The notes: generated by a model from the sequence alone, not told the origin. Counted from the first letter of the stretch, positions 1-6,259 are shown. The stretch is DNA of 6,445 bases from Aphodomonas sp964553125 (GCA_964553125.1 CAZKJW010000124.1:1-6445), one strand, 5' to 3'. Made by a program: numbers and translations.

Positions 1-1550
1 GAAAGAATGCCGCCCGCATAGCCCGCGCCTTCGCCGCACGGGTACAGGCCGCGCAGGCCGACGGATTGGCCGTCTTCGCCGCGCGGGATGCGCACGGGCG
101 AGGAGGAGCGCGTTTCAACGCCGGTCAGAACCGCGTCGGGCGCGTCGTAGCCGCGAAGCCGACGTCCGAAGATTGCGCACGCCTCGCGCATGGACTCGAC
201 CGCGAACGCGGGCAGACAGGCGCGCAGGTCGGCGGGCGTGACGCCGGGCGTGTAGCTGGCGCGGACAGAGCCAAGGCGCGCGCTTGCGCGTCCGGCAAGA
301 AAATCCTCCATCCGCTGCGCAGGAGCGCGATAGTCGCCGCCGCCCGCGCGGAACGCGGCGCGCTCCCATTCGCGCTGGAAGGCGACGCCTGCAAGCGGGC
401 TGTCGCTTCCGAAATCGGCGGGCTGTACGTCCACCAGCAGCGCGGCGTTCGCGTTTTCGCCGTCGCGCGCGAAACGGCTCATGCCGTTGGTGACAACGCC
501 GCCGCGCTCGCTTGCCGCGGCGATCACCTCGCCGCCCGGACACATGCAGAACGTATACGCGCCGCGCCCGTTTTTCAGGTGCTCGCTGAGGCGGTAATCG
601 GCCGCGCCGAGCGCGGGATGCGCCGCGAAGCGGCCGTACTGCGCGGCGTTCACGAGCGTCTGCGGGTGCTCCACGCGCGCGCCGATGGAGAACGGCTTTG
701 CGATCATCGGCACGCCGAGTGCGTGCAGCGTTTCAAATGTGTCGCGCGCGCTATGGCCGACGGCGAGGATCAGCCGTTCGCAGGGGATTTCGTCTTCGAG
801 ACCGGCGGGGGTGCGGGTTTTGACCGCGCAAAGCGCGCCTTCGCGGACGATCAGCCCGGTCAGCTTTGTTTCAAAGCGCGCTTCGCCGCCGAGAGCGATG
901 ATTTCGTTTCGGATGCCGACGACGGCTTTTGTCAGCTTGTCCGTGCCGACGTGCGGCCGGGCTTCCCAGAGGATTTCCTCCGGCGCACCCGCAGCGGCGA
1001 GCGCTTCCAGCACGGCGCGGCAGCGGGGATCCTTAATGCCGCTGTTCAATTTGCCGTCGGAGAACATGCCCGCACCGCCCTCGCCGAACTGGACGTTGCT
1101 TTCTTCGTTGAGCGCGCCGCCCGCACGGAACGCGGCGACGTCGCGTTCGCGCGCATCGGCCTGCTTGCCGCGCTCAAGCAGGATGGGGCGAAGCCCCGCG
1201 CGTGCGAGCCACAGCGCGGCGAACAGCCCCGCAGGGCCGCAGCCGGCCACGACGGGACGGGGCGCGCCGTTCAGACTATGCGGCCGGATTTCGGCCGGCG
1301 CGGTGGGCGAGACGATTTCCGCGCGGACATGCGGATTGCGCCGGATGGCGGAGGCCTCGTCGCCGCGAATGGTTACGTCAAGCGAAACCGTGAAGTGCAC
1401 GTCGTCGCGCTTGCGCGCGTCCACCGAGCGGCGATACAGGCGGCAGGAGAGAATGTCGCGCGGGGTGAGCCGCAGCGCCTTCGCGGCGAGCGCGCCGTAA
1501 TCGCCGGGGCGCATGTCCAGCGGCGCGGAAAGACCGGAAACTCGAATCAT
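1..1550 (-). CDS. FAD-dependent dehydrogenase, COG2509-type (3' end cut by window edge)
   Basis: This is a probable cytosolic flavoprotein oxidoreductase of the COG2509 'uncharacterised FAD-dependent dehydrogenase' type; substrate and electron partner are unknown. The minus frame is open from ATG at 1550 to the left edge, giving 516 codons. Residues 1-95 form the small N-terminal domain typical of this family, including the RRSVDARK segment. The dinucleotide-binding GCGPAG lies at residues 103-108, followed by a strand ending in LLERG (124-128). A conserved Gly-rich EGGAGMFSDGKL segment lies at 157-168, AVGHSARD at 263-270, and the C-terminal FAD-contact region YPCGEGAGYAGG at 503-514. By family comparison only about 15-30 residues should be missing. 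The start is fixed by AAAGGAG seven bases upstream, which overlaps the stop of the upstream flavin-binding pseudogene, so the two were probably translated as a coupled pair. The family call is firm; a physiological role is not. Confidence 0.9.
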   Translation of the reverse strand, partial: MIRVSGLSAPLDMRPGDYGALAAKALRLTPRDILSCRLYRRSVDARKRDDVHFTVSLDVTIRGDEASAIRRNPHVRAEIVSPTAPAEIRPHSLNGAPRPVVAGCGPAGLFAALWLARAGLRPILLERGKQADARERDVAAFRAGGALNEESNVQFGEGGAGMFSDGKLNSGIKDPRCRAVLEALAAAGAPEEILWEARPHVGTDKLTKAVVGIRNEIIALGGEARFETKLTGLIVREGALCAVKTRTPAGLEDEIPCERLILAVGHSARDTFETLHALGVPMIAKPFSIGARVEHPQTLVNAAQYGRFAAHPALGAADYRLSEHLKNGRGAYTFCMCPGGEVIAAASERGGVVTNGMSRFARDGENANAALLVDVQPADFGSDSPLAGVAFQREWERAAFRAGGGDYRAPAQRMEDFLAGRASARLGSVRASYTPGVTPADLRACLPAFAVESMREACAIFGRRLRGYDAPDAVLTGVETRSSSPVRIPRGEDGQSVGLRGLYPCGEGAGYAGGIL

Positions 1551-1557
1551 GGGGAGG

Positions 1558-1564
1558 CTCCTTT
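1558..1564 (-). promoter_or_regulatory. Ribosome binding site of the FAD dehydrogenase, overlapping the upstream stop codon
   Basis: The minus strand reads AAAGGAG here, seven bases before the ATG at 1550. The first two A bases belong to the TAA stop (1563-1565) of the upstream flavin-binding gene. This arrangement supports termination-coupled translation of the two genes and fixes the dehydrogenase start. Confidence 0.85.
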
Positions 1565-1971
1565 ATGTTTTTGCCGCGCAGGGCGTGGCGATGATTTCGC
1601 GGGGCGGATTGAACTCTGCGTCGCGCACTGCAAGCCGGAACACGGCAAAATGCGGCGCGTCGGGCGCTGGTAAGTGCGTTTTTAGCGCGGGACAGGCTTC
1701 GAGCATTTGCTGCTTGATGCCGATATCCGCACATTCGCTTGCGTCGCAGCGGACGCGCAGCCAGTTGCGTGTGCCGGGAAGCAGCGCAAGAAGCGAAACG
1801 GCGGGATGCGCGCAGAGCTGCCCGTAGACGGGCTTTGTGTCTGCGGTTGCGATATACAAGGCTCCGTCGCGCTCATAAATTGCGCCGAACGGCCGCCCGG
1901 TGGGCGCCGTCCTGAAGGGTCAGCACGAAGAATGTGTCGCGGCGGCGAATGAAATCAAAGATTTCGCTCGT
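1563..1971 (-). pseudogene. Pyridoxamine 5'-phosphate oxidase-like flavin-binding protein, start codon lost and frameshifted
   Basis: This is a remnant of a small (about 137-residue) split-barrel flavin-binding protein of the pyridoxamine 5'-phosphate oxidase-like superfamily, whose intact members bind FMN or a related cofactor. The 5' part reads (T)SEIFDFIRRRDTFFVLTLQDGA. The 3' part, one frame over, reads RPFGAIYERDGALYIAT, then KPVYGQL, NWLRV and KQQMLEACPAL, ending in TAA at 1563-1565. The RPFGAI and WLRV blocks are characteristic of the family. Two lesions are visible. The codon nine bases after AAAGGAG, where ATG is expected, is ACG (1969-1971). The frame also breaks at GGCGCC (1903-1908), where restoring one GC pair (GGCGCGCC) would give an uninterrupted DGAPTGRPFGAI. 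Without it the first frame stops at TGA (1873-1875). An internal TTG at 1859 could in principle start a 98-residue fragment, but no ribosome binding site was identified for it. A sequencing error could explain the frameshift but would not explain the ACG. Confidence 0.82.
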
Positions 1972-1980
1972 TGCCGGACG

Positions 1981-1987
1981 CTCCTTT
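1981..1987 (-). promoter_or_regulatory. Ribosome binding site of the flavin-binding pseudogene
   Basis: AAAGGAG on the minus strand lies nine bases before the ACG at 1971. Its good match and normal spacing show where the original start codon stood and suggest that the ACG replaced an ATG. No convincing -35/-10 pair was found just upstream. Confidence 0.7.
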
Positions 1988-2105
1988 CAGTAGGGTATGG
2001 CGGTTTCTTCCATAAAAATGGAGGGAGTTCGGCGGGGGATTGGGGCGGGAGGCGAGCGGTTCTGTTTGCTGAGGGGTGTGGTTTCGGGAGTGTTAGGGGG
2101 CGTTA
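1988..2105. other. Intergenic stretch without a gene, upstream of the pseudogene
   Basis: This G-rich stretch on the plus strand carries no supported coding region. It contains a short hairpin TCCAT-AAAA-ATGGA near 2019-2032 and, at its right end, TTAGGGGGCGTTACCCTTAA (2093-2112). The latter is a degenerate form of the TTAGGGGC-TCT-GCCCCTAA hairpin of the repeat array to the right. It should contain the promoter of the leftward pair if they are transcribed separately from the genes at 2812-6178, but none could be identified with confidence. Confidence 0.5.
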
Positions 2106-2403
2106 CCCTTAAAACGCGGCATTCAATCGTTGCGGATGCGTTCTGCCGGGCTTGCCGCTCATTTCACACGGTCACCATGCGCGTTTTCGGCAAAACACTG
2201 TTTTGCAACTACGGGTTTTGCGCTGCCCATCCGTTCCGCACAACCGTGCGAACGTTGCACGCTTCTCCCTTGCGGCTTCGCAGCATTTTCAGGAGAACGT
2301 TAGAGGTGCTGCCCTTAAAACGCGGCGCTCAATTGTCGCGGACGCGTCCTGCCGGGCTTGCCGCTCATTTCACACGGTCACCATGCGCGTTTTCGGCAAA
2401 ACA
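2106..2403. repeat. 92-nt direct repeat, two copies with a 206-nt period, the second ending at the gap
   Basis: Copy 1 is 2106-2197 and copy 2 is 2312-2403. Both begin CCCTTAAAACGCGGC and end GCGTTTTCGGCAAAACA. The copies differ at six of 92 positions, all transitions and all in the first half; the last 55 or so bases are identical. Each copy directly follows a hairpin of the TTAGGGG...CCCTTAA kind. Copy 1 continues into GCAAAAC-ACT-GTTTTGC (2190-2206), a perfect 7-bp stem that copy 2 would presumably also have if the gap did not start there. Open frames run through the repeat in several frames, but they carry no recognisable protein and do not agree between copies. Confidence 0.85.
2237..2318. 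repeat. Multi-hairpin repeat, degenerate copy 1
   Basis: This copy shares GTGCGAACGTTGCACGCTTC and the following CTCCCTTGCGGCTTCG with the copies at 2504 and 2678. Its hairpins are CGCAC-AACC-GTGCG (2237-2250), TGCGGC-TTC-GCAGCA with one mismatch (2271-2285), and a weak TTAGAGGT-GCT-GCCCTTAA (2300-2318) whose right arm is the start of the second 92-nt unit. It lacks the CAGGAACC...GGTTCCTG hairpin of the other two copies. Confidence 0.75.
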
Positions 2404-2503
2404 NNNNNNNNNNNNNNNNNNNNNNNNNNNNNNNNNNNNNNNNNNNNNNNNNNNNNNNNNNNNNNNNNNNNNNNNNNNNNNNNNNNNNNNNNNNNNNNNN
2501 NNN
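2404..2503. other. Run of exactly 100 N: assembly gap
   Basis: One hundred consecutive N bases lie inside the repeat array, starting immediately after the second 92-nt unit and ending just before CAGCTCGTCCGC, the first bases of a multi-hairpin copy. A round 100 is a common placeholder for a scaffold gap of unknown size, so the true length and number of repeat copies here cannot be read. Continuation of the 206-nt period would predict GTTTTGC and the CCGCAC...GTGCG hairpin within the missing part. Confidence 0.95.
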
Positions 2504-2640
2504 CAGCTCGTCCGCACGGCTGTGGCCGTGCGAACATTGCGCGCTTCTCCCTTGCGGCTTCGCCGCATTTTCAGGAGAACGTTAGGGGCTCTGCCCCTAA
2601 ATCCCCGGCAGGAACCTGAGGTTCCTGCACTTCCCGGTTA
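2504..2640. repeat. Multi-hairpin repeat, copy 2 (best preserved)
   Basis: Four hairpins follow one another: CGCACGGC-TGTG-GCCGTGCG (2513-2532), TGCGGC-TTC-GCCGCA (2553-2567), TTAGGGGC-TCT-GCCCCTAA (2582-2600) and CAGGAACC-TGA-GGTTCCTG (2609-2627). All four stems are perfect. It is 137 nt long, the same length as the copy at 2678-2814, and is separated from it by a 37-nt spacer. That spacer, with its edges, can form GGCT(TT)GCAT...ATGCAGCC (2642-2673). No run of T follows any stem on either strand, so intrinsic terminator activity is uncertain. Confidence 0.85.
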
Positions 2641-2677
2641 GGGCTTTGCATTCCCCATCCACTCCATGCAGCCGTGC

Positions 2678-2814
2678 CAGCTCGTCCGCGCGGCTGCGGC
2701 CATGCGAACGTTGCACGCTTCTCCCTTGCGGCTTTGCCGCACCAAAAGGAAACGTTAGGGGCTCTGCCCCCAACCCCACGGCAGGAACCTGAGGTTTCTG
2801 CACCTCCCGGTTTA
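2678..2814. repeat. Multi-hairpin repeat, copy 3, running into the stop codon of the flavoprotein gene
   Basis: This copy aligns to 2504-2640 over its full 137 nt. Hairpins: CGCGCGGC-TGCG-GCCATGCG (2687-2706, one mismatch and one wobble), TGCGGC-TTT-GCCGCA (2727-2741, perfect), TTAGGGGC-TCT-GCCCCCAA (2755-2773, one mismatch) and CAGGAACC-TGA-GGTTTCTG (2782-2800, one G-U wobble). Most differences from copy 2 fall in loops or keep pairing possible. The last bases supply the TAA (2812-2814) of the leftward flavoprotein gene, so the repeat forms the whole immediate 3' untranslated region of that gene. Confidence 0.85.
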
Positions 2815-4032
2815 GAGCGCGCGGGCGGCGCCGGTTCCTGCGCGCAGGCCGCTCAGCCATGCCCACATCAGGTTATAGCCGCCGCAATCGCCGTCGAAGT
2901 CGAGCGCTTCGCCACAGGCGTACAGTCCGGGCGCGAAGCGCGATTCCAGCGTTTCCTCATCAAAGCCGTCCACTGTCAGGCCGCCGGCCGTTACCTGCGC
3001 CTGCGCGAACCCGCCCGTTCCCGTGACGGGCAGTCGCCAGTCGTGCAGCAGTCCGGCGAGAATGTCCACGGGCGCGTCCTTTGCCGCTCCCTGCGGCGAA
3101 AAATCCGCCGCCCGCAGCAGGCACATCGCCGCCCGGCCGGGAATCACGCCGAGAAACAGCCGCTCGGCCGGTTCGTCCCCGAGCATTTGCGCGCGTTCGC
3201 GCAGCAGCGAGGCGGTATCCATGCCGGGCGCAAGATCGATGGAGAGCTGCACGCGCTTCCTGCGGGCGGTCAGTTTGCCCACCTTTCGCGCCGTCTGCAT
3301 CACGCACACGCCGGAGAGGGAGCCGTCCGAAAAAATCATTTCGCCGCTTTCGCGCTGCACGGGTTCGCCGACACAGAGCACCGTGATTTGTCCGCGCAGC
3401 CGTACGCCCTTCATCCCACGGATGAGTTCTGCCGGGACGCGCACCGGCGCGATGGACGGCCGCTCCTGTGCGAAGCGGTGACCCAGCCCGCGAAGCAGCC
3501 GCACACCGTCGCCGTCCGCGCCAAAGGCGGGCGCGGCGCAGCCGCCTGCGGCGACGATCACCTTCCCGGCACGGAACGCGCCCGCGGCGCTTTCAACAAC
3601 GAAGCCGTGCTTTTCAGGACGGATGGCTGTGACGTGTGCGTCCGGCACAATTTCCGCGCCCGTGCGCGCGCAGGCAAACCGCAGCGCGTCGAGCACGGCG
3701 CTTGCCTGTCCGGAGTAGGGATATACGCGCCCCTCGCTTTCCTCGCGGCAGAGGAGACCCATGCGGGAGAATTCGGCGCAGAGCGCCTCCGGGGGCGTAT
3801 CGGCGAGCATCCGCTCAAATGCGGGAGCGAAGGAGCCGTGCAGCCGCGCGGACTCCGGACGCGCGTTATACAGGTTGCAGCGGCCGTTGCCCGTGGCGAG
3901 CAGCTTGCGCCCGGCGCGCGCTTCTTTTTCGAGCACCACGGCGCAAGAAGGGCGCGCCCGGGAGGCCGCGTATGCGGCCATCATCCCGGACGCGCCGGCG
4001 CCGATGACGAGAATCGGAAAATCAGTTTTCAT
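2812..4032 (-). CDS. HI0933/BaiN-family NAD(P)/FAD-dependent oxidoreductase
   Basis: This 406-residue soluble flavoprotein belongs to the HI0933-like family (COG2081), which also includes proteins annotated BaiN; most members have no proven substrate. The N-terminal Rossmann motif GAGASG is at residues 11-16, followed by the family signature EKEARAGRKLLATGNGRCN (35-53). AAGG at 161-164 leads into GADGDG (171-176). The C-terminal FAD-closing block has TAGGL (348-352), YACGEALDFDGDCGG (371-385) and YNLMWAWLSG (386-395). Length is usual for the family and nothing is missing. The ATG at 4032 is chosen because the Rossmann strand begins within five residues of it. It lies 11 nt inside the end of the upstream membrane-protein gene and has no recognisable ribosome binding site, so translation probably depends on ribosomes finishing that gene. 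A bile-acid role should not be inferred from the family name alone. Confidence 0.92.
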   Translation of the reverse strand: MKTDFPILVIGAGASGMMAAYAASRARPSCAVVLEKEARAGRKLLATGNGRCNLYNARPESARLHGSFAPAFERMLADTPPEALCAEFSRMGLLCREESEGRVYPYSGQASAVLDALRFACARTGAEIVPDAHVTAIRPEKHGFVVESAAGAFRAGKVIVAAGGCAAPAFGADGDGVRLLRGLGHRFAQERPSIAPVRVPAELIRGMKGVRLRGQITVLCVGEPVQRESGEMIFSDGSLSGVCVMQTARKVGKLTARRKRVQLSIDLAPGMDTASLLRERAQMLGDEPAERLFLGVIPGRAAMCLLRAADFSPQGAAKDAPVDILAGLLHDWRLPVTGTGGFAQAQVTAGGLTVDGFDEETLESRFAPGLYACGEALDFDGDCGGYNLMWAWLSGLRAGTGAARAL

Positions 4033-6178
4033 CTGCGTTCTGAGAATCGGAAGCGATTTCGTCGTAGTAGGAAACGAGCGTCTCCGCGGCTTCCTGATAG
4101 GCGGTCTGCGCTTCGATGTACTGGGCGTAGAGTTCGTTGTATTCTTTTTCCGCGGCGGAGCGGGCTTCTTCGTCGCCGGAGTTCTGCGCAGCCGAGAGCT
4201 TGGCGGAGGCTTCAGCGAGCTGATCTTCCAGCGCGGAGATCGTGTTGACGGTCTGCGTGTAGACGGTCTTGGGGTCGCCCGCTTCCAGCAGCGCCTGGAA
4301 GTTTTCCGCCTCGGCAGCGGACTGATCGATCACATGCTGGTTGAAGACGTCCTCATCGACGACCTTGAGCCGATAGATCTTCGAGCTGCCGTAGTTGTCC
4401 TCCACGATTGCGTCGGCGATGAAGTAATCGCCGCCATAGGCGTTCTTGACGCGATCGAGCTTATTCTGCAGGAAGCCCATGTTGACGTACTGGATATCCT
4501 CGCGCGTCACGCAATCCCGGAGCGGGTTGTCGGTGCCGAATTCCTCAAGCATGGCGGCATAGCGCGGGCTGTAGAGGTCGTAGCTGCCGGCGAACAGCGT
4601 GGAAAAGCTGCCGCGCTCGGGCGTTTCTTCCAGCACGCGGTATTTGTAGCGATCGACGGGGCTGTCGCCGATGAACAGCGTGCGCGTTTCGCCCTGCGCG
4701 CCCTCGGCGATGGCTTTCGTCAGGTAAGCGACTTCGTAAGAGGCAGTGCCGCTTCCGTTCGTCGGGTGATACATGGAGTAAACGGCCAGCCCGCCGCAGC
4801 AGATCGCCAGGCAGAAGCAGAGGATCAAGCTGACGATCACGCGCGCAGGGCGCGCCGGAAGCAGCTTGCGCCACTTCGCCAGAACGTCGTCGCCGTCGAG
4901 CTGGAAGAGCATCACGGCGATTGCTGCCAGATAGAACGGCGCGATGTAGGAGAACGCGTCGTAGTTGCACATCAGCAGGAAGATATGCGCGCCGAACGCC
5001 GCGACAGCGGCCAGAAGCGCAGACAGCCCGCGGCGGCGGCTCGTCAGCACCAGCAGCAGCGCCGAAAGCATGAACAGCGCGATCAGCATCAGGAACTGCG
5101 GCTTTTTCAGCGTGACGACAAGCGCGGAAAAGAGATGCTGCGCATCCGTATCAATATAGGAAGCAATTTCGTCCAGCGCTTTGAGCGTCTCGGGGCTGAC
5201 CAGCTCGGAGTCGCTCGTCATCCGGCCGAAGAACAGGTCGCTGTCGTTGAGCGAAAGCCCGGCCTGATAGAACACGCCGCTCCGCTCGGCTTCGGAAGCC
5301 TCGGCCTCGTCGTGCTCGTCGCCTTCTTCGTGGTCGTGTTCCTCGCCCTCGACGTCGTGATCGTGGTCATGCTCGGCTTCCTCGCCGAAATCGGCGGTGC
5401 CGTACTCGCTGAGGAGACGGTCGCTTTCAGCGGCGAGCGTGCTGTGCTGGAGCTTGTCGTAAAGGGTGTAGTTCGCGCGCCACGCGGAAAGCTCGGCGGA
5501 AGAGAACATCAGCTGCTGATAGCCAAACAGCGCGACCAGCACAACGGCGGCAATCGGCACGCCTTTTGCAATGGCCTTGATGCGCCCGTCGCGCACGGAG
5601 CAGGGCAGCAGACACACCGCGACGCACGCGCTGACAATGGCGGCATACGCAAGATGAAGCGCTGCGCCAAGAAGAAACAGAATCAGACCGACAACAAAGG
5701 AAGCGCCACGCACGCCCTTTCCGCGCAGGCTGTCCTGCATCAGAAGGAAGCCGGCAGCCGTGCAGATGGCGCAAACGGCCGTGCTGATCATCGACTGGTT
5801 CAGTAGCGCGCAGATGGGCAGCACCAGCAGCATCCCCGCGAGGAAACCGCCCCGCTTGCGCGCGCACAGGCCGATCAGCGCGGCGCAGCCGCCGCAAAGC
5901 AGAACGATCAGCGTCAGACCGTACCACGGCACGCCCGGCGCCACGCGGAACAGCAGAGACAGCAGCTGCGAAAGCAGCGGGTTCATTTCAAGCACGCGCC
6001 AGTCGGGCGTTCCGTATGCGCCGGAGAGGATGTTCCATGTGTAAGCGTCCTCAATGCGAATCAGCCGGCAATCAGCAATCCATTCAAAAATGACCGCAAC
6101 CGCGGCGCACACAAGCACAGGAAGCACAACCGACATCCATACGCGTTTTTTCTTGACGGACGCATTCGTTTCGCTCAT
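4022..6178 (-). CDS. Large polytopic membrane protein, GT-C glycosyltransferase-like, with His/Asp/Glu-rich loop and C-terminal coiled coil
   Basis: The 718-residue protein has about 11 predicted membrane segments by eye: roughly 14-33, 86-106, 111-126, 128-147, 160-178, 179-195, 205-222, 360-379, 384-403, 407-426 and 445-468. Basic residues sit in alternate loops (KKKR 9-12, ARKR 106-109, RDGRIK 196-201, SRRRG 380-384, KWRK 435-438), which supports N-in/C-out topology. The first outer loop has RIEDAYTWNILSGAYGTPDW (41-60) followed by PGVPWYGL. An acidic pair in that loop is a hallmark of GT-C lipid-sugar-dependent transferases, so a cell-envelope glycosyltransferase role is inferred, not shown. 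The outer loop 223-358 contains a stretch (266-298) with six His among many Asp and Glu. The outer C-terminal domain (469-718) ends in an Ala/Glu-rich coiled coil (about 643-705). AAGGAG lies seven bases before the ATG, below a strong promoter. The gene is first in a two-gene operon with the HI0933-type flavoprotein. Confidence 0.85.
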   Translation of the reverse strand: MSETNASVKKKRVWMSVVLPVLVCAAVAVIFEWIADCRLIRIEDAYTWNILSGAYGTPDWRVLEMNPLLSQLLSLLFRVAPGVPWYGLTLIVLLCGGCAALIGLCARKRGGFLAGMLLVLPICALLNQSMISTAVCAICTAAGFLLMQDSLRGKGVRGASFVVGLILFLLGAALHLAYAAIVSACVAVCLLPCSVRDGRIKAIAKGVPIAAVVLVALFGYQQLMFSSAELSAWRANYTLYDKLQHSTLAAESDRLLSEYGTADFGEEAEHDHDHDVEGEEHDHEEGDEHDEAEASEAERSGVFYQAGLSLNDSDLFFGRMTSDSELVSPETLKALDEIASYIDTDAQHLFSALVVTLKKPQFLMLIALFMLSALLLVLTSRRRGLSALLAAVAAFGAHIFLLMCNYDAFSYIAPFYLAAIAVMLFQLDGDDVLAKWRKLLPARPARVIVSLILCFCLAICCGGLAVYSMYHPTNGSGTASYEVAYLTKAIAEGAQGETRTLFIGDSPVDRYKYRVLEETPERGSFSTLFAGSYDLYSPRYAAMLEEFGTDNPLRDCVTREDIQYVNMGFLQNKLDRVKNAYGGDYFIADAIVEDNYGSSKIYRLKVVDEDVFNQHVIDQSAAEAENFQALLEAGDPKTVYTQTVNTISALEDQLAEASAKLSAAQNSGDEEARSAAEKEYNELYAQYIEAQTAYQEAAETLVSYYDEIASDSQNADEN

Positions 6179-6185
6179 ACAGCAA

Positions 6186-6191
6186 CTCCTT
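6186..6191 (-). promoter_or_regulatory. Ribosome binding site of the membrane-protein gene
   Basis: AAGGAG on the minus strand lies seven bases from the ATG at 6178. It decides the start and excludes longer versions of the frame. Confidence 0.85.
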
Positions 6192-6230
6192 ATCAGTAGA
6201 AAATGACCCTATAGATGAAAGAACGGGAAC

Positions 6231-6259
6231 ATTATACCATGCCGGCGGCGTGAATTCAA
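6231..6259 (-). promoter_or_regulatory. Strong leftward sigma-A-type promoter
   Basis: On the minus strand, TTGAAT (6254-6259) and a perfect TATAAT (6231-6236) are separated by 17 bases. TGG directly before the -10 box makes an extended -10 element. Transcription should begin near 6224, giving a leader of about 45 nt before the membrane-protein ATG. It probably drives both 4022-6178 and 2812-4032. Confidence 0.85.

Noticed and set aside
66..1673. Long plus-strand open frame of 535 codons
   Set aside because: It lies antisense to the COG2509-type dehydrogenase, whose minus-strand protein carries clear family motifs and a good ribosome binding site. The plus-strand translation is an Arg/Ala-rich low-complexity product of high GC with no recognisable domain.
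2190..2206. GCAAAAC-ACT-GTTTTGC as an attachment site or insertion-sequence end
   Set aside because: It is a short stem inside the 92-nt repeat and its continuation, with no transposase or integrase nearby and no target-site duplication that can be seen.
2582..2600. Intrinsic transcription terminator from TTAGGGGC-TCT-GCCCCTAA
   Set aside because: The stem is strong, but no T-run follows it on either strand (the minus side continues CGTTCTCCTG), so terminator activity cannot be claimed. It is recorded as part of the repeat instead.
2106..2814. Possible CRISPR array
   Set aside because: The repeated units are 92 and 137 nt, contain several internal hairpins and lack short regular repeat-spacer alternation; no cas gene is present.
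2597..2866. Minus-strand open frame of 89 codons across the repeat array, and similar frames running through the N gap
   Set aside because: They consist of translated hairpin repeat, are partly filled by N, and do not keep one frame between repeat copies. The 2597-2866 frame also overlaps the end of the flavoprotein gene.
2674..4248. Plus-strand open frame of 524 codons
   Set aside because: It is antisense to the HI0933-type flavoprotein and begins within the hairpin repeat. It has the Arg/Ala-rich composition expected from a GC-rich shadow frame.
3761..5806. Plus-strand open frame of 681 codons
   Set aside because: It is antisense to the membrane protein. Its valine/leucine-rich parts mirror codons of the real gene, and there is no supported start or domain.
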